From G963667855 sp963667855 (lineage in GTDB: Bacteria > Planctomycetota > Phycisphaerae > UBA1845), in NCBI GenBank assembly GCA_963667855.2, contig CAXXKI010000015.1, positions 62,001 through 126,000 on the forward strand: DNA of 64,000 nucleotides. Direction: 5' to 3'. The notes below the pieces were generated by a model, which had not been told where the DNA came from, searched no databases, and saw nothing but the letters and a program-made list of their open reading frames with translations. Position numbers and translations under genes: made by a program. Shown piece after piece: positions 15,664 to 25,200 of the stretch (position 1 is its first letter; each line of letters begins with the position of its first letter).

Positions 15664-16575
15664 TTAATTCGTACTATCAGGGCCCAGGTCGATGACTGGA
15701 ACCATGTCATCACTCGCCGGTTCCGAAGCAACCGGTTCACGAGTGTCGGTAACCACCGGCTGCTGCAAGCCGTCCATTCCCTTGGTCAATTCGTGAACCC
15801 TGCGGGAAGAAAATGCCGCATTTGACTTATTCCCAGATTCCTCTTCGATTACGCGATGGTAATACTCAAGAGCCTTAGCTCTATCGTGCAGACGGAAATC
15901 GTAAACGACGGCCGCGCTGAACAAAGCGGGGTGAGGTGTCTGAGGATCCCAGGTGTGCGCACGTTCGTACCACTTGATCGCCAGGCGTTCCTGGTTCTTG
16001 AAATATTCCTTGAGGATCTCGCCACAGCAGAAGGCCGCATCGTCAATCTTGTCGCTGCTGGGATATTTCGTAATCAAGCCAGTAAAGATTTGCAACGCTT
16101 CCCGCATTGCATCCTGGCGATAGAGAGCAGGAATTCCGTGCCCGCCTTTTTTCATCTGCTCCAGGCCCTGCTCGTACATGCGGTCCGCCTCGGCAATATT
16201 GTCCGTAGGCCGAAGAGAGGTTACCGGCACCTCGGCGGAAAGGATGTACTTGAAAGGCTTGATGCGTTTCAATGCGGTTAATTCCGAATCCGCCCACTGC
16301 CTTTTGTTGTTGTAGCCTTTTTCCTTGTAATAATCGCGAAGAATGGTCAACATCTTGCGATACTGCGCCCGATGGGCAAGCAGGTTTTCCACTATATCCA
16401 CTTCGCGGGCGTCGATAATCTGAATATCCGGAAGGTCCACGCCCTCAGGAGCGGACATGCTGGTAGTAGGGCCATCAATATGCTGAGGTTGAACCCACAT
16501 TCCTTCAGTATTGCAACCAGCTACGGTGATCAAGGCTGCAAGGGTAAACACGGATAATAACTGCAAACGGAACAT
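15664..16575 (-). CDS. TPR-like outer-membrane/periplasmic lipoprotein
   Basis: A 303-residue lipoprotein. The signal sequence ends in a lipobox (TVAGC, Cys21). Residues of about 130-260 contain helical TPR-like units (ADRMYEQGLEQMKKG, REALQIFTGLITKYPSS, ERLAIKWYERAHTWDP, RAKALEYYHRVIEEE), as in BamD/YfiO and Tol-Pal YbgF-like proteins. The tail is Pro/Asp rich. AAGGAGACAGCC precedes the ATG. It may be an envelope assembly scaffold; no partner gene adjoins it, so the role is not assigned. Confidence 0.7.
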   Translation of the reverse strand: MFRLQLLSVFTLAALITVAGCNTEGMWVQPQHIDGPTTSMSAPEGVDLPDIQIIDAREVDIVENLLAHRAQYRKMLTILRDYYKEKGYNNKRQWADSELTALKRIKPFKYILSAEVPVTSLRPTDNIAEADRMYEQGLEQMKKGGHGIPALYRQDAMREALQIFTGLITKYPSSDKIDDAAFCCGEILKEYFKNQERLAIKWYERAHTWDPQTPHPALFSAAVVYDFRLHDRAKALEYYHRVIEEESGNKSNAAFSSRRVHELTKGMDGLQQPVVTDTREPVASEPASDDMVPVIDLGPDSTN

Positions 16576-16755
16576 GGCTGTCTCCTTATCGATATGGCAT
16601 GGGCTTCCCTGCCGTCCAGGTTTACGTATATTAACTCCAAAGCTGATTAAACCAACGGCGTCTGGCTACGTCAAGCGATGTATTGAACCTAATATATACT
16701 GTAAAAACTTCGCCGGACAGGTTTTTACCTGAAGACAACCAATCGGCATAAGCCC

Positions 16756-17490
16756 TTACCACTGAGCTTCCTCAAACGCTCCAAGTTTGGCAACGGTCTT
16801 TGCCGGGCGGGCTTTGTTAATCGCGCTGGCCAAAGTAACATCCGCCTTGGTTGTGATTTTTATGTTGGTCGGATCAGATTTCACAATGCTGACCGGATGC
16901 CCGGCAAGTTCCACAACTTGAGCATCGTCAGTTATTTGCGAACAATCCTCCGGCAGTTTGCCATAGGCCTCCTGAATCAAGGTTCGTTTGAACACTTGTG
17001 GAGTTTGAGCTTCGTACAGATTCTCTCTACAAACGGTTTCGTCAACGACACCGGAGTCTGCTGCCCGCTTGATTGTCCCTGTCAAAGGGGAAGCAAGGAG
17101 GGCTGCCCCACTCTTACCCGCTTCTTCAAACACGCTGTTAATCATTGCCTCGGTAACACACGGACGAACTGCGTCATGAATGGCCACGAGATCGGCATCG
17201 TCCGTAACCGCCTGCAAACCTGCAGCTACCGACTGGTATCGCTTATCGCCGCCCTCGACAAGTTTAACGCCCATGAATCCAAGGTTGGGTCCGTACTTCT
17301 CCTTCATCTCCTCCATGCCACTCGGTGGTACGACCAGGATGGTCTGGCATACGTCTTCCCGGTTAATGAACATCTCCAGAGTGCGAATAAAAATCGGTCG
17401 TCCGTCGATCTTGGCCAGTATTTTATTTTCACCGGCACCAAATCGTTCCCCTTTGCCACCAGCCGCCACTATTACCGATACTTTTGCCAT
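16756..17490 (-). CDS. ispD: 2-C-methyl-D-erythritol 4-phosphate cytidylyltransferase
   Basis: A 244-residue cytidylyltransferase of the MEP isoprenoid pathway that joins MEP to CTP. The nucleotide loop VIVAAGGKGERFG opens the protein; IHDAVRPCVTEAMI and the C-terminal KSDPTNIKITTKADVTLA segment are family marks. The ATG at 17490 is chosen for the upstream AGGAG; a start at 17547 would add a 19-residue leader and places a hairpin inside the reading frame. The upstream neighbour is a PIN/TRAM protein, the same order as Bacillus yacL-ispD. No ispF follows. Confidence 0.93.
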   Translation of the reverse strand: MAKVSVIVAAGGKGERFGAGENKILAKIDGRPIFIRTLEMFINREDVCQTILVVPPSGMEEMKEKYGPNLGFMGVKLVEGGDKRYQSVAAGLQAVTDDADLVAIHDAVRPCVTEAMINSVFEEAGKSGAALLASPLTGTIKRAADSGVVDETVCRENLYEAQTPQVFKRTLIQEAYGKLPEDCSQITDDAQVVELAGHPVSIVKSDPTNIKITTKADVTLASAINKARPAKTVAKLGAFEEAQW

Positions 17491-17511
17491 AACACCACTC
17501 CTGGAAGTTGA

Positions 17512-17533
17512 CCAGGAAGGAACACCTTCCTGG
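17512..17533 (-). promoter_or_regulatory. hairpin in the gap between the PIN/TRAM gene and ispD
   Basis: CCAGGAAGG (17512-17520) and CCTTCCTGG (17525-17533) form a perfect 9-bp stem with a 4-nt loop, 22 bp upstream of the ispD start. No T-run follows. It may set the translation or processing of ispD relative to the upstream gene. Confidence 0.45.
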
Positions 17534-17547
17534 CACAAATTCGCCAT

Positions 17548-18747
17548 TTAAGCGTTTTGAACAGGTCCCCTGTCAGACGAATTATCATTTCCTTCATATC
17601 GACCGAAAATCATTCTGCCGGCCGATGTCTGCAAGGAACTCGTTACAGCGATGTTGATAGTTTTGCCAACGTGAGCCCGTCCTCCTTCGGCTACCACCAT
17701 CGTCCCGTCTTCAAGATACCCGACCCCCTGGCCAGATTCATCTCCCGGGCGAATGATCTTCACCTGCATCCGCTCTCCGGGCAGGAAAACCGGTTTAAGA
17801 GCATTAGCCAGATCATTAATATTGATGACTACAACTCCACGAAGCTGGGCTATTTTGTTCAGGTTATAGTCGTTGGTAACCACCCTTCCATTCATCTTCG
17901 CCCCGAGTTCAACCAGCAGTTCATCAACAGACCGCTTGCTGTCTCCCTGCTCCATATGCACGTCCATTATGCGAATGTCGATCTTTTCGTTCGTCTGCAT
18001 GGAGTTAAGAATATCCAGCCCTCTTCTACCGCGATTCCTTTTCAGCTTGTCGCCACTGTCAGCGACCAGTTGAAGCTCCTGGAGTACAAACCGCGGAACA
18101 ATCAGTTCTGACTCTATGATGCGCGTGTCGCATATATCCGCTATTCGCCCATCGATTATTACAGACGTATCAAGGAGCATGGGCCTGTTCCCCTTGGTCT
18201 GTTTTACAAACTCCACATACGGGATAACGAATCTCACGTCGTCTTTAGTCTGGAAAATGAAACTGACGGAGAGGTAGCAGCAGATAACACCAATGATGAT
18301 TTTCATCGTGCTGATAAAGGGGTGGTCCCGATACCCGATAAAGGCCTTGTCCCGGACTTTGACCTTTTCAAAGGTTGTATGTCCTGTGACAGGGTCAGTC
18401 TTTGTAACCGGCACGTCATTCATCACTTCAGCGTGGATTGGCTGGCGAAGATCGGGCCTGACTGACTGAACCACCAGATCTACAATGAGAGAAAGACCGA
18501 ACGCTATTACCATTCCGACAAGCACTCCGAAGAATAGCCCGGAAACAGCAAGTAGAGATTTCTGCTGAAAGAAGATGTCTAACGCAATAACCGCAATAGC
18601 AAGAAGGACTACGCCGATTAGAACGAATTGTTTATGAAGCTGAAGAATACTCAAGGCACTGGCAGGATCTTCATCAGCGGCAATAAAACTCCAGGCAACT
18701 GCTACCACAACCAGAACGAGTAATGCACGTAAGACGTGTAGAAACAT
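17548..18747 (-). CDS. PIN/TRAM domain membrane protein (YacL-like)
   Basis: A 399-residue protein with four hydrophobic N-terminal segments (within residues 1-170), then a PIN nuclease-like domain (MLLDTSVIIDGRIADI, VDELLVELGA, VVTNDYNLNKIA with acidic residues) and a C-terminal TRAM domain (GERMQVKIIRPGDESGQGVGYLEDGTMVVAEGG). This is the YacL/ycf81 arrangement. PIN domains are usually Mg-dependent RNases and TRAM binds RNA; the cellular role of YacL proteins is not settled. The ATG at 18747 is preferred because GGGGAG lies 7 bp upstream; a GTG at 18765 is also in frame. Confidence 0.88.
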   Translation of the reverse strand: MFLHVLRALLVLVVVAVAWSFIAADEDPASALSILQLHKQFVLIGVVLLAIAVIALDIFFQQKSLLAVSGLFFGVLVGMVIAFGLSLIVDLVVQSVRPDLRQPIHAEVMNDVPVTKTDPVTGHTTFEKVKVRDKAFIGYRDHPFISTMKIIIGVICCYLSVSFIFQTKDDVRFVIPYVEFVKQTKGNRPMLLDTSVIIDGRIADICDTRIIESELIVPRFVLQELQLVADSGDKLKRNRGRRGLDILNSMQTNEKIDIRIMDVHMEQGDSKRSVDELLVELGAKMNGRVVTNDYNLNKIAQLRGVVVININDLANALKPVFLPGERMQVKIIRPGDESGQGVGYLEDGTMVVAEGGRAHVGKTINIAVTSSLQTSAGRMIFGRYEGNDNSSDRGPVQNA

Positions 18748-19103
18748 ACGAATGCTCCCCAACACTCCGCAACACGGCGAGATTCAAAGTGGTCCCTGCC
18801 AGGCCCCGGAGCCATGTTATGATTATTTAGCTATGTAGCGGCCTGATTCAATCGAATCATCCAGTCGCGTTATTTATAGTATCCAGGGTACTCGAGAGTT
18901 GAGTATTTGTCACGATAAACGCTTTAACCGACTCATACCAAGGGTGGCGGATTCTGCTTGCATTACCGGGATGTTCGATTACCAGCTGGTTAATCTAAAC
19001 GATTCTTACCGCAAAAACGGCCTTACCCCATGGTTGGCCCATCGAATTCCAGAGGGAGCTACGACAATAAACCGAGTTCCCTGACCAGGGTCTTATTCAT
19101 TGA
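18748..19103. other. intergenic, no feature recognised
   Basis: About 350 bp between the PIN/TRAM start and the end of the sulfatase-fold gene. Only a very short CCCTG/CAGGG hairpin (about 19080-19091) is seen near the sulfatase-fold stop codon; it is too weak to call a terminator. Confidence 0.4.
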
Positions 19104-20630
19104 TTACTGGATGTATCCCAAAGATCTCAGATTTTCGATAACCTCGGGCGTCAACTCGCGGGTCTCTCCGGTACTGACCAATTCCCGCAACTTCGCCTCC
19201 ATATCCAGCCACTTTTCGAGTTCGCTTTCCAGGTACCCCGTAATCTCGGGATATTTGTCACGGACATTGGATACCTCGTCAGGATCCTTTTCGATGTCAA
19301 AAAGTTGCGAGATCTCATTTTCACCTGTTCGGTGCAGTTTATATTTATCCCAGCGTACAACATGCGCGTCTTCACCATAACTTCCGAACGCGTTAACCGG
19401 CTCCATTGGTTTACCGGAAAAATAAGGAGTCAGACTTCTTCCCTGAATAATGTCCGGAGGATTCGCCCCGGCTATCTCGGCAAGAGTAGGATAAATATCA
19501 ATTGTCCTGACAACATCATCGACATTCATCCCGCTGGGTACTGATTTACCAAAGAATATCAACGGTACATGCAAAACCGCTTCCTCCATGAAACTGCGTG
19601 AATGCCCTAAAACCCCGTGAGCATCGAACAGTCGCTCTCCATGGTCGGCTGTAACAACTATCAGCGTATTGGATAACTTGCCGTTTTCTTCCAATATTTC
19701 CGGCAATCGCCTTAGTGAATTATCCAATTGAGCCAGCTCTCCATCGTAGAGGTCGATAAACGCCTGCCTGAACCTCTCCGGGATATCCAAATCAGATTTC
19801 TCTGCACGCGCCATCGCCACTCGAATAGCAACGGCGACTTGTTCATATCGATCTGCAGGTATCGGCTTCTGATCACGACTGAATTTTCGATAATATTCAT
19901 AATCAGGCATATATGGAAGATGGGTATCACGAGTAAGCATGAAAAAGAAAAACGGCTGATCATCATCAATACTTTTAACCCATTGATTAAAATCATCCAG
20001 CATTTTTGGGGTTTCCACATTGCTTCTCAAGAGCGGAGCATCATCGAATCCCTGATCCATGTTAAAAAACTGGCTGGCATGAATATTATTGTTGCGATAG
20101 AAGGTAGCATAACCGACTTCTTTGAGGCACTCGGCAATCGTAACGATATCATTCGATAAGGTTCTTTTGGGCTCGAAATCTTCGCTGCGAATATCGCCGA
20201 TTTCGTAATAGTCCGTCATTCGATGAACGTTTGGAGTTAGGCCAGTGAGTATGGTTGCGGTTGTGGGTTTTGTCCAAGAAGAAGAGGCTACGGCGTTGCT
20301 AAAACTGACTCCCCGGTCAGCTAACGAATCAATAAACGGCGTGGTCGGACGAGAATAGCCACTAAAACCCATTTGCTGATAACGCCCGGAACAAATCGTA
20401 ACCAGCACAATATTAGGCGGCCGGTGCTTCCGCCTGGAAGCTGGGAGTTCATCTCGATATTCTGATCGAACTTCGGTTTGCGTCTCAGCAGGTTCGCAAC
20501 CGGTAAGAAAAAAAAGAAGAGGGAAAACAAGCCCTACCAGAAAAAGGATTAACCAAATTCCCTTGCTGCAACTGATTTGCCCGACATTTGCTGTATTAAA
20601 CAGGTTCCTGTTTTTCACCTTATAAGACAC
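19104..20630 (-). CDS. sulfatase-fold lipoprotein with non-canonical active site
   Basis: A 508-residue alkaline-phosphatase-superfamily protein. A GTG start at 20630 has GGAG 6 bp upstream. The signal ends in a lipobox (FLTGC, Cys45). The fold is clear from PPNIVLVTI, SRPTTPFIDSLADRGVSFSN, TADHGERLFDAHGVLGHS and the C-terminal LFDIEKDPDEVSN. The formylglycine motif CxPxR is replaced by Thr120-Lys-Pro-Thr-Thr124, so neither Cys/Ser nor Arg is present. At the first metal site, the usual Asp of the VDTLR segment is Cys80. It is therefore unlikely to be a normal sulfatase; a phosphohydrolase, phosphotransferase or non-catalytic role is possible. Confidence 0.8.
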   Translation of the reverse strand: MSYKVKNRNLFNTANVGQISCSKGIWLILFLVGLVFPLLFFLTGCEPAETQTEVRSEYRDELPASRRKHRPPNIVLVTICSGRYQQMGFSGYSRPTTPFIDSLADRGVSFSNAVASSSWTKPTTATILTGLTPNVHRMTDYYEIGDIRSEDFEPKRTLSNDIVTIAECLKEVGYATFYRNNNIHASQFFNMDQGFDDAPLLRSNVETPKMLDDFNQWVKSIDDDQPFFFFMLTRDTHLPYMPDYEYYRKFSRDQKPIPADRYEQVAVAIRVAMARAEKSDLDIPERFRQAFIDLYDGELAQLDNSLRRLPEILEENGKLSNTLIVVTADHGERLFDAHGVLGHSRSFMEEAVLHVPLIFFGKSVPSGMNVDDVVRTIDIYPTLAEIAGANPPDIIQGRSLTPYFSGKPMEPVNAFGSYGEDAHVVRWDKYKLHRTGENEISQLFDIEKDPDEVSNVRDKYPEITGYLESELEKWLDMEAKLRELVSTGETRELTPEVIENLRSLGYIQ

Positions 20631-20858
20631 GAGTCACTCCGAGAGGGTTATTGGACCGTCCCGTTTTTCGACAACCAAAATGCCCTTTTATTAGCTGCCC
20701 ACAAGGAACCAACAGCGTCCAGCGAAAGTCGAACACTTCCGCCCCACGCTTTGTACGCATATCACTCACGTTTAAAAATTGTATCAGCTCACCAGTACCG
20801 ATTCAACAATTTCACGCGAGATATGAGCTTGATCTTCGATTATCGCCGCTAATGCCAG

Positions 20859-21329
20859 TTACTTACTTGCACAATCGCAGATTATTTCCACGATAGCTGC
20901 GGTTTCCTGCGGTTCAACTCGACGAATCAGGTTATGTACGTGCCCTAAAGAATCCTGGTAAATATCCAGGGTTCCCAGCCACTGCTTGCCTTTATGAAAC
21001 GTCAGCACTAACGGCGGTGACTCTGGCGGAACGGCCCAATGGTTTTCCCATTTCTGTTCATAGCGGGACAGGATATTCCACACTCGAGCAATCGCCTGCG
21101 CATCCTCACAGGTCTGCTGATGGTTTTCGCTGAGACGCTCGAACTGGGATTGAAACGGTTCTTCAAACTCGTCCCAGCCGGGATTCATCCTTATGTCAAT
21201 CCTGCTGGCTTTGGCGAATCTTTTCAGATTCACCGATTCACAACCGGCTAATAGAATAAATGACATTGCAAGCAAGCAAAATATCCGCGATTGCATGGCG
21301 TTTAGAGAAGAAGGAATCAGTCTCTTCAT
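20859..21329 (-). CDS. small lipoprotein of unknown function
   Basis: About 156 residues. A hydrophobic signal (IFCLLAMSFILLAGC) ends in a lipobox Cys, followed by a soluble domain with no recognised motif. The ATG at 21329 is chosen; a TTG at 21362 and an ATG at 21296 are alternatives and none has a strong ribosome binding site. It lies between the sulfatase-fold gene and the glycosyltransferases on the same strand, so an envelope role is plausible. Confidence 0.6.
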   Translation of the reverse strand: MKRLIPSSLNAMQSRIFCLLAMSFILLAGCESVNLKRFAKASRIDIRMNPGWDEFEEPFQSQFERLSENHQQTCEDAQAIARVWNILSRYEQKWENHWAVPPESPPLVLTFHKGKQWLGTLDIYQDSLGHVHNLIRRVEPQETAAIVEIICDCASK

Positions 21330-21423
21330 TTTCTTATCACATATCCCGAATGATGTCTGCAAAATCCATAACGATCAACATACACCGCACAAGTTATTGC
21401 CTGGCGATGGTTTTGTCCACGAT

Positions 21424-22419
21424 TTAACCTGGAACCGGCGAAGGGGGAACTCTGCGAATCCGAAAGAGGTAACACAACGATCCAAGCGTCAAACCGGCTC
21501 CCCTGGCAAACGCCCGGCAAAAACTGAACGGAATATAGCAAAGGTACTTCAGTTTTCCTGTTCGTTGAACAAGCTTAAGAGCCATCGGTACCGGCATCAA
21601 TACCAGGAAGCACGCGGCCGCCAAAGCTCCCCAGCGCCCCGCAGGCCAATACGAGAAAACCGCCAGGGCGAGAACCAGCATTGCCAGGGGCGGTTGGAGA
21701 TTATCAAGCAAGCTGCTATACGAGTCTCCGGTAGCGTGCGATGCGTGTCGCGCGTGCAGCCAGACCCTCCAATACCCCTGTTGAAACTGTGCCTTGAGAT
21801 AGGGCCTTAACTTCGTATCGTGGAAATGTCGTACCCGGGAGTCGGCAGAAAAAGCTATTTCGTAACCGGCCGCTCGAACCCTATATGAAAGCTCCGCATC
21901 CTGAGCCCGGATAAAACCTTCATCGAAACCGCCGACATGTTCGAGAACTTCCCTGCGATAACTGGCGTTTCCCGTGGCCACGAAGTTCACCCGGTTCGGC
22001 ATCCGCTGATGCCTCTGGATAATCTCCTGGTGGATAAGGCAGGCGAGAAGAGGAGCTTCGTCCGGCATGGTGAAACTCCCACCCACGCCACCAACCGAGG
22101 GATCATCATAAGCCTTGAGCAAACAGGCAAGCGCGTCCGGTTCGGGCACACAATCCACGTCCATAAACCAGATGATATCCTGTGTAGCCTTTTTCCACCC
22201 CAGATTCCTGGCAGCGGAACGGCCCAGCGGTTTACTCCGCAAGCAGGTAACCCCCATTTTTTTCGCCAGTTCCGCGGTATTGTCGGCCGAACCATCATCA
22301 ACCAGGATTATCTCCTGCAGATCGCCGCGTTCCAAGATCAACCTGGCCGCAGCCAGGCTCTTCTCCACCGTATCGGCCGCATTCCGAGCGGGTATCACCA
22401 GGCAGACGGAACTACTCAT
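21424..22419 (-). CDS. family 2 glycosyltransferase with C-terminal membrane segments
   Basis: A 331-residue GT2 enzyme. SVCLVIPARNAADTVEKSL and EIILVDDGSADNTAE form the nucleotide-binding start, FMDVDCVPEPDA is the DxD-type metal motif, and FIRAQDAELSYRVRAAGYE is the acceptor/catalytic region. Two or three hydrophobic segments follow residue 230. The ATG at 22419 overlaps the stop of the preceding GT2 gene by 8 bp, which implies translational coupling. Sugar donor and acceptor are unknown; cell-surface polysaccharide or glycolipid synthesis is likely given the divergent flippase. Confidence 0.85.
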   Translation of the reverse strand: MSSSVCLVIPARNAADTVEKSLAAARLILERGDLQEIILVDDGSADNTAELAKKMGVTCLRSKPLGRSAARNLGWKKATQDIIWFMDVDCVPEPDALACLLKAYDDPSVGGVGGSFTMPDEAPLLACLIHQEIIQRHQRMPNRVNFVATGNASYRREVLEHVGGFDEGFIRAQDAELSYRVRAAGYEIAFSADSRVRHFHDTKLRPYLKAQFQQGYWRVWLHARHASHATGDSYSSLLDNLQPPLAMLVLALAVFSYWPAGRWGALAAACFLVLMPVPMALKLVQRTGKLKYLCYIPFSFCRAFARGAGLTLGSLCYLFRIRRVPPSPVPG

Positions 22420-23419
22420 TACCATCGCCCCGGTCGGATAAACCATCATTATCATGATCGAACGGCGTCGACAAAGGCAGCCTGGGGACATTGCCGATAT
22501 CCACAACGATGGCCTGTAAAATCATCTGAAAACCGAGAATAATGGGCATGGCCGCAAGCATGACGGTTCCCGCCGAAGCCGGCTCGCCGGTTATACGCAT
22601 CCTCTCCAGGGCGGTAAACCCGCCCCAGATTCCCCATAAAAGACCGGGGAAACCCAGAAACAGGAAAACGGATACGGCGGAAAAATCGTAAACGAAGTAA
22701 CGCCAGACCAGACGCCGAAATAGGCCCCAGCACAACCGCGGAGGAAACTCGACCAGGGTTTTCCAGATAGACAATGAGGATATCTCGTCTCCATACCTGG
22801 CGGGAATTGGAATATCCTGAACAGCCGCCCCGATAATTCCCAATTGAATAAGAAATCCGCTTTCGAAAAAGTATCGCTTTGGCAGGGCATCCAGATCCAA
22901 CCTGCGGAGAATATCCGTTCTGATGGCAAAATACCCGTTCGTGGGATCAAACATGCTCCAGTATCCGGACGCAAGCTTGACCAGGAAGGTTAAACCGGCA
23001 TTCCCCAGGATTCTTCGCTTGGGCATCTGCCGCAAAGCATTCAAGTCGTGATAGCGATTACCCTTGGCCATATCCGCTTTCCCCTCAACAAGCGGATCGA
23101 TCAACTGCTTAATGCACTTGGGGTCCATCTGATCATCGCCATCCATTTTGACGACGATATCGAGCTTCTGCCTGATAGCCTCGGCAAAACCGGAAGCCAT
23201 GGCCCCTCCTACTCCCTGATTTACCGGGTGACGGATAAGCGTGATACGCGGATCGTCGATGGCACAGACCTTCTCGGCCGTATCATCTGGACTGGCATCC
23301 TCCACAACGATTACCGAATGCACAAAACCAGGGATGCCCGCGAGAACAGTCTCGATCTTGGTGGCCACACGGTACGCCGGAATCACCACCCCGATTTTAA
23401 CGTTACCAAAGTCACTCAT
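22412..23419 (-). CDS. family 2 glycosyltransferase, DPM1/polyprenyl-phosphate type with C-terminal membrane helices
   Basis: A 335-residue GT2 enzyme. IGVVIPAYRVATKIETVL, IVVEDASPDDTAEKV and the DGDDQMDP metal motif are diagnostic; the HPVNQGVGGAMASGF segment resembles dolichol-phosphate mannosyltransferases. Two or more hydrophobic segments (about 225-255 and 280-305) anchor it. The ATG at 23419 gives a family-length N-terminus; the longer frame to 23455 has no better signal. It is first in a two-gene unit with the overlapping GT2 gene. Confidence 0.85.
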   Translation of the reverse strand: MSDFGNVKIGVVIPAYRVATKIETVLAGIPGFVHSVIVVEDASPDDTAEKVCAIDDPRITLIRHPVNQGVGGAMASGFAEAIRQKLDIVVKMDGDDQMDPKCIKQLIDPLVEGKADMAKGNRYHDLNALRQMPKRRILGNAGLTFLVKLASGYWSMFDPTNGYFAIRTDILRRLDLDALPKRYFFESGFLIQLGIIGAAVQDIPIPARYGDEISSLSIWKTLVEFPPRLCWGLFRRLVWRYFVYDFSAVSVFLFLGFPGLLWGIWGGFTALERMRITGEPASAGTVMLAAMPIILGFQMILQAIVVDIGNVPRLPLSTPFDHDNDGLSDRGDGNE

Positions 23420-23767
23420 TTCGCCAATCCATCTTCCCGAAACCAATCGGGACATACCGGTTAATTACCGGCCACACCAACTCCGTCAGCAGCTTACATC
23501 TTAAACCAACACGACTTACGGTTCACTATCTCATATATGCTACTGCAGGTCTTGAAGTAAATCCACCGTCAGCAGCAATCTGGAGTACAAATCGAGGCAT
23601 TACCGATCTAGACAATATACCAGCTTCAGATAAGCGATAATGCGTGGCGACGAAAGCTTGACCCGTCAGTAAATGGATGTTCTTATCAGCACTTCCGATA
23701 GAGTGAAGGTTCGCCGGGAACCACTGTTTCCCGGGAAACTACTTTTTGCTTACCGAAGGTTTGCCAT
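23420..23767. other. divergent promoter region between glycosyltransferase and flippase genes
   Basis: About 350 bp. It must contain promoters for both directions, but no clear -35/-10 pair or palindromic operator was identified. GAAGGT (about 23754-23759) precedes the flippase TTG start. Confidence 0.4.
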
Positions 23768-25024
23768 TTGCAGATAAAAACCGAAGCCAAAAACAGCGTG
23801 ATTCTCGTACTGGGAACGGTCGCGACGGCCGGTTTGAGCATCCTCTACTCCCGGCACGTAGGCTTGACCCTTGGTCCGGAGTTATACTCCGATTTCACCA
23901 CGGCTTTGGCGATCATCTCCATTTCCATGGCATTTTCCGGCTTGATCAACCCGACGGTTGCCCGTTTTTCCGCCGAATATAACAGCCGCAACGAGCCGGG
24001 AAAGATTTATACGCTGACTGTAGCTGTTGGAAAACGTGTCGTCTTGTACGGATTGGCGGTCGTATTGCTGGCACTGGCGGTCATGAAACCGTTAGGCAAC
24101 TGGTTACGATTCGAATCGGCGTGGACTTTGCTGGTCGTGGGGCTGGTTGTATATCTGTTCTTCCCGTTAAGCGTTGTCCGGGGAGTCTTGCGAGGTACAG
24201 AGCGATACGGCGCGTTAAACGGCAGTAACATAATTGAAGCAGGCAGCCGGTTACTGCTTGGAATGCTCCTGCTCCATTTCGTGACAAACGTAACCGCCGG
24301 ATTGCTGGCGTATGTTGCAGGCGTTTCGCTGGCGCTAGCTATTGCCCCTTTCCAGCTTCGACGCATATGGCAAGGCTCGGAAGCGGAACCGGTTGATGGT
24401 GACGCTGTACGCAAGTTCACTTTGCCGGTGTTTTTAATGACGATGATCACAATTGGTTTTCAGAACGTGGACATGCTGGTGGCCAAACGTGTATTTACCG
24501 GTACCGACGCGGGTATTTACGGAGCGGCCGCACAGTTGGGAAAACTTATGGGAGTGCTGGTGACTCCATTCAGCACGCTGATACTGCCACTTTTAACCAA
24601 CCTATATGAACGAGGGCAAAGCACTACAGAAGCGTTCCTGCGGGTGTGCGGGTATTTTCTGGTCCTGGTCTCGGTTCCCATGGGGGTATTGATCATCTGG
24701 CCCGAGTGGATTCTGGTGGGAGTGTATGATTCACGTTTTACAGGTGGAGGAGAAGTTCTCACCTTCATATCGGCCGCCAGGCTGCTCGGATACTTGAGCC
24801 ACATGGTCACCCTGCTTTTCGCGGCCCGCAACCACTTTGGCTTTTTGCGAATATACATCCCAGGATTAGCGGTGATGCTGGCGGCGTTGACCTTGCTGCA
24901 CGATACGCCGACTACCATGTCCATAGTGGTTTTTGTCGTGGAAAGCATCGTGCTGACAGCAATGGTCATCTACCTGTGGAGCCAGAAAGGCCGGGGCAAA
25001 GGTTTGCTGGCAACCAGCCTTTAA
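23768..25024 (+). CDS. polysaccharide flippase (MATE/Wzx-like, oligosaccharide exporter family)
   Basis: A 418-residue membrane protein with about 12 hydrophobic segments. NSVILVLGTVATAGLSILYS at the start, LTLGPELYSDFTTALAI and the mid-protein NVDMLVAKRVFTGTDAGIYGAAAQLGK segment are typical of Wzx-type flippases. It probably moves lipid-linked saccharides across the inner membrane, working with the two divergent GT2 enzymes. A TTG start is proposed with a GAAGGT site 8 bp upstream; no ATG occurs near the N-terminus. Confidence 0.82.
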   Translation: MQIKTEAKNSVILVLGTVATAGLSILYSRHVGLTLGPELYSDFTTALAIISISMAFSGLINPTVARFSAEYNSRNEPGKIYTLTVAVGKRVVLYGLAVVLLALAVMKPLGNWLRFESAWTLLVVGLVVYLFFPLSVVRGVLRGTERYGALNGSNIIEAGSRLLLGMLLLHFVTNVTAGLLAYVAGVSLALAIAPFQLRRIWQGSEAEPVDGDAVRKFTLPVFLMTMITIGFQNVDMLVAKRVFTGTDAGIYGAAAQLGKLMGVLVTPFSTLILPLLTNLYERGQSTTEAFLRVCGYFLVLVSVPMGVLIIWPEWILVGVYDSRFTGGGEVLTFISAARLLGYLSHMVTLLFAARNHFGFLRIYIPGLAVMLAALTLLHDTPTTMSIVVFVVESIVLTAMVIYLWSQKGRGKGLLATSL

Positions 25025-25200
25025 TGAACGGGTTCGATTTCAGAGCGAAGCTTTTCACCAGCAACGTCATTCATTCCAGCCCAATGACGTGTGTTTCATT
25101 TTGACGGCAACATTGCCTTACAAAGCCGTTTACGTACAATAAGTTCATAGAACATGCTTTTTTATAGAAGTCCTCTCAGATAAATACAAAGGGTATGCAA

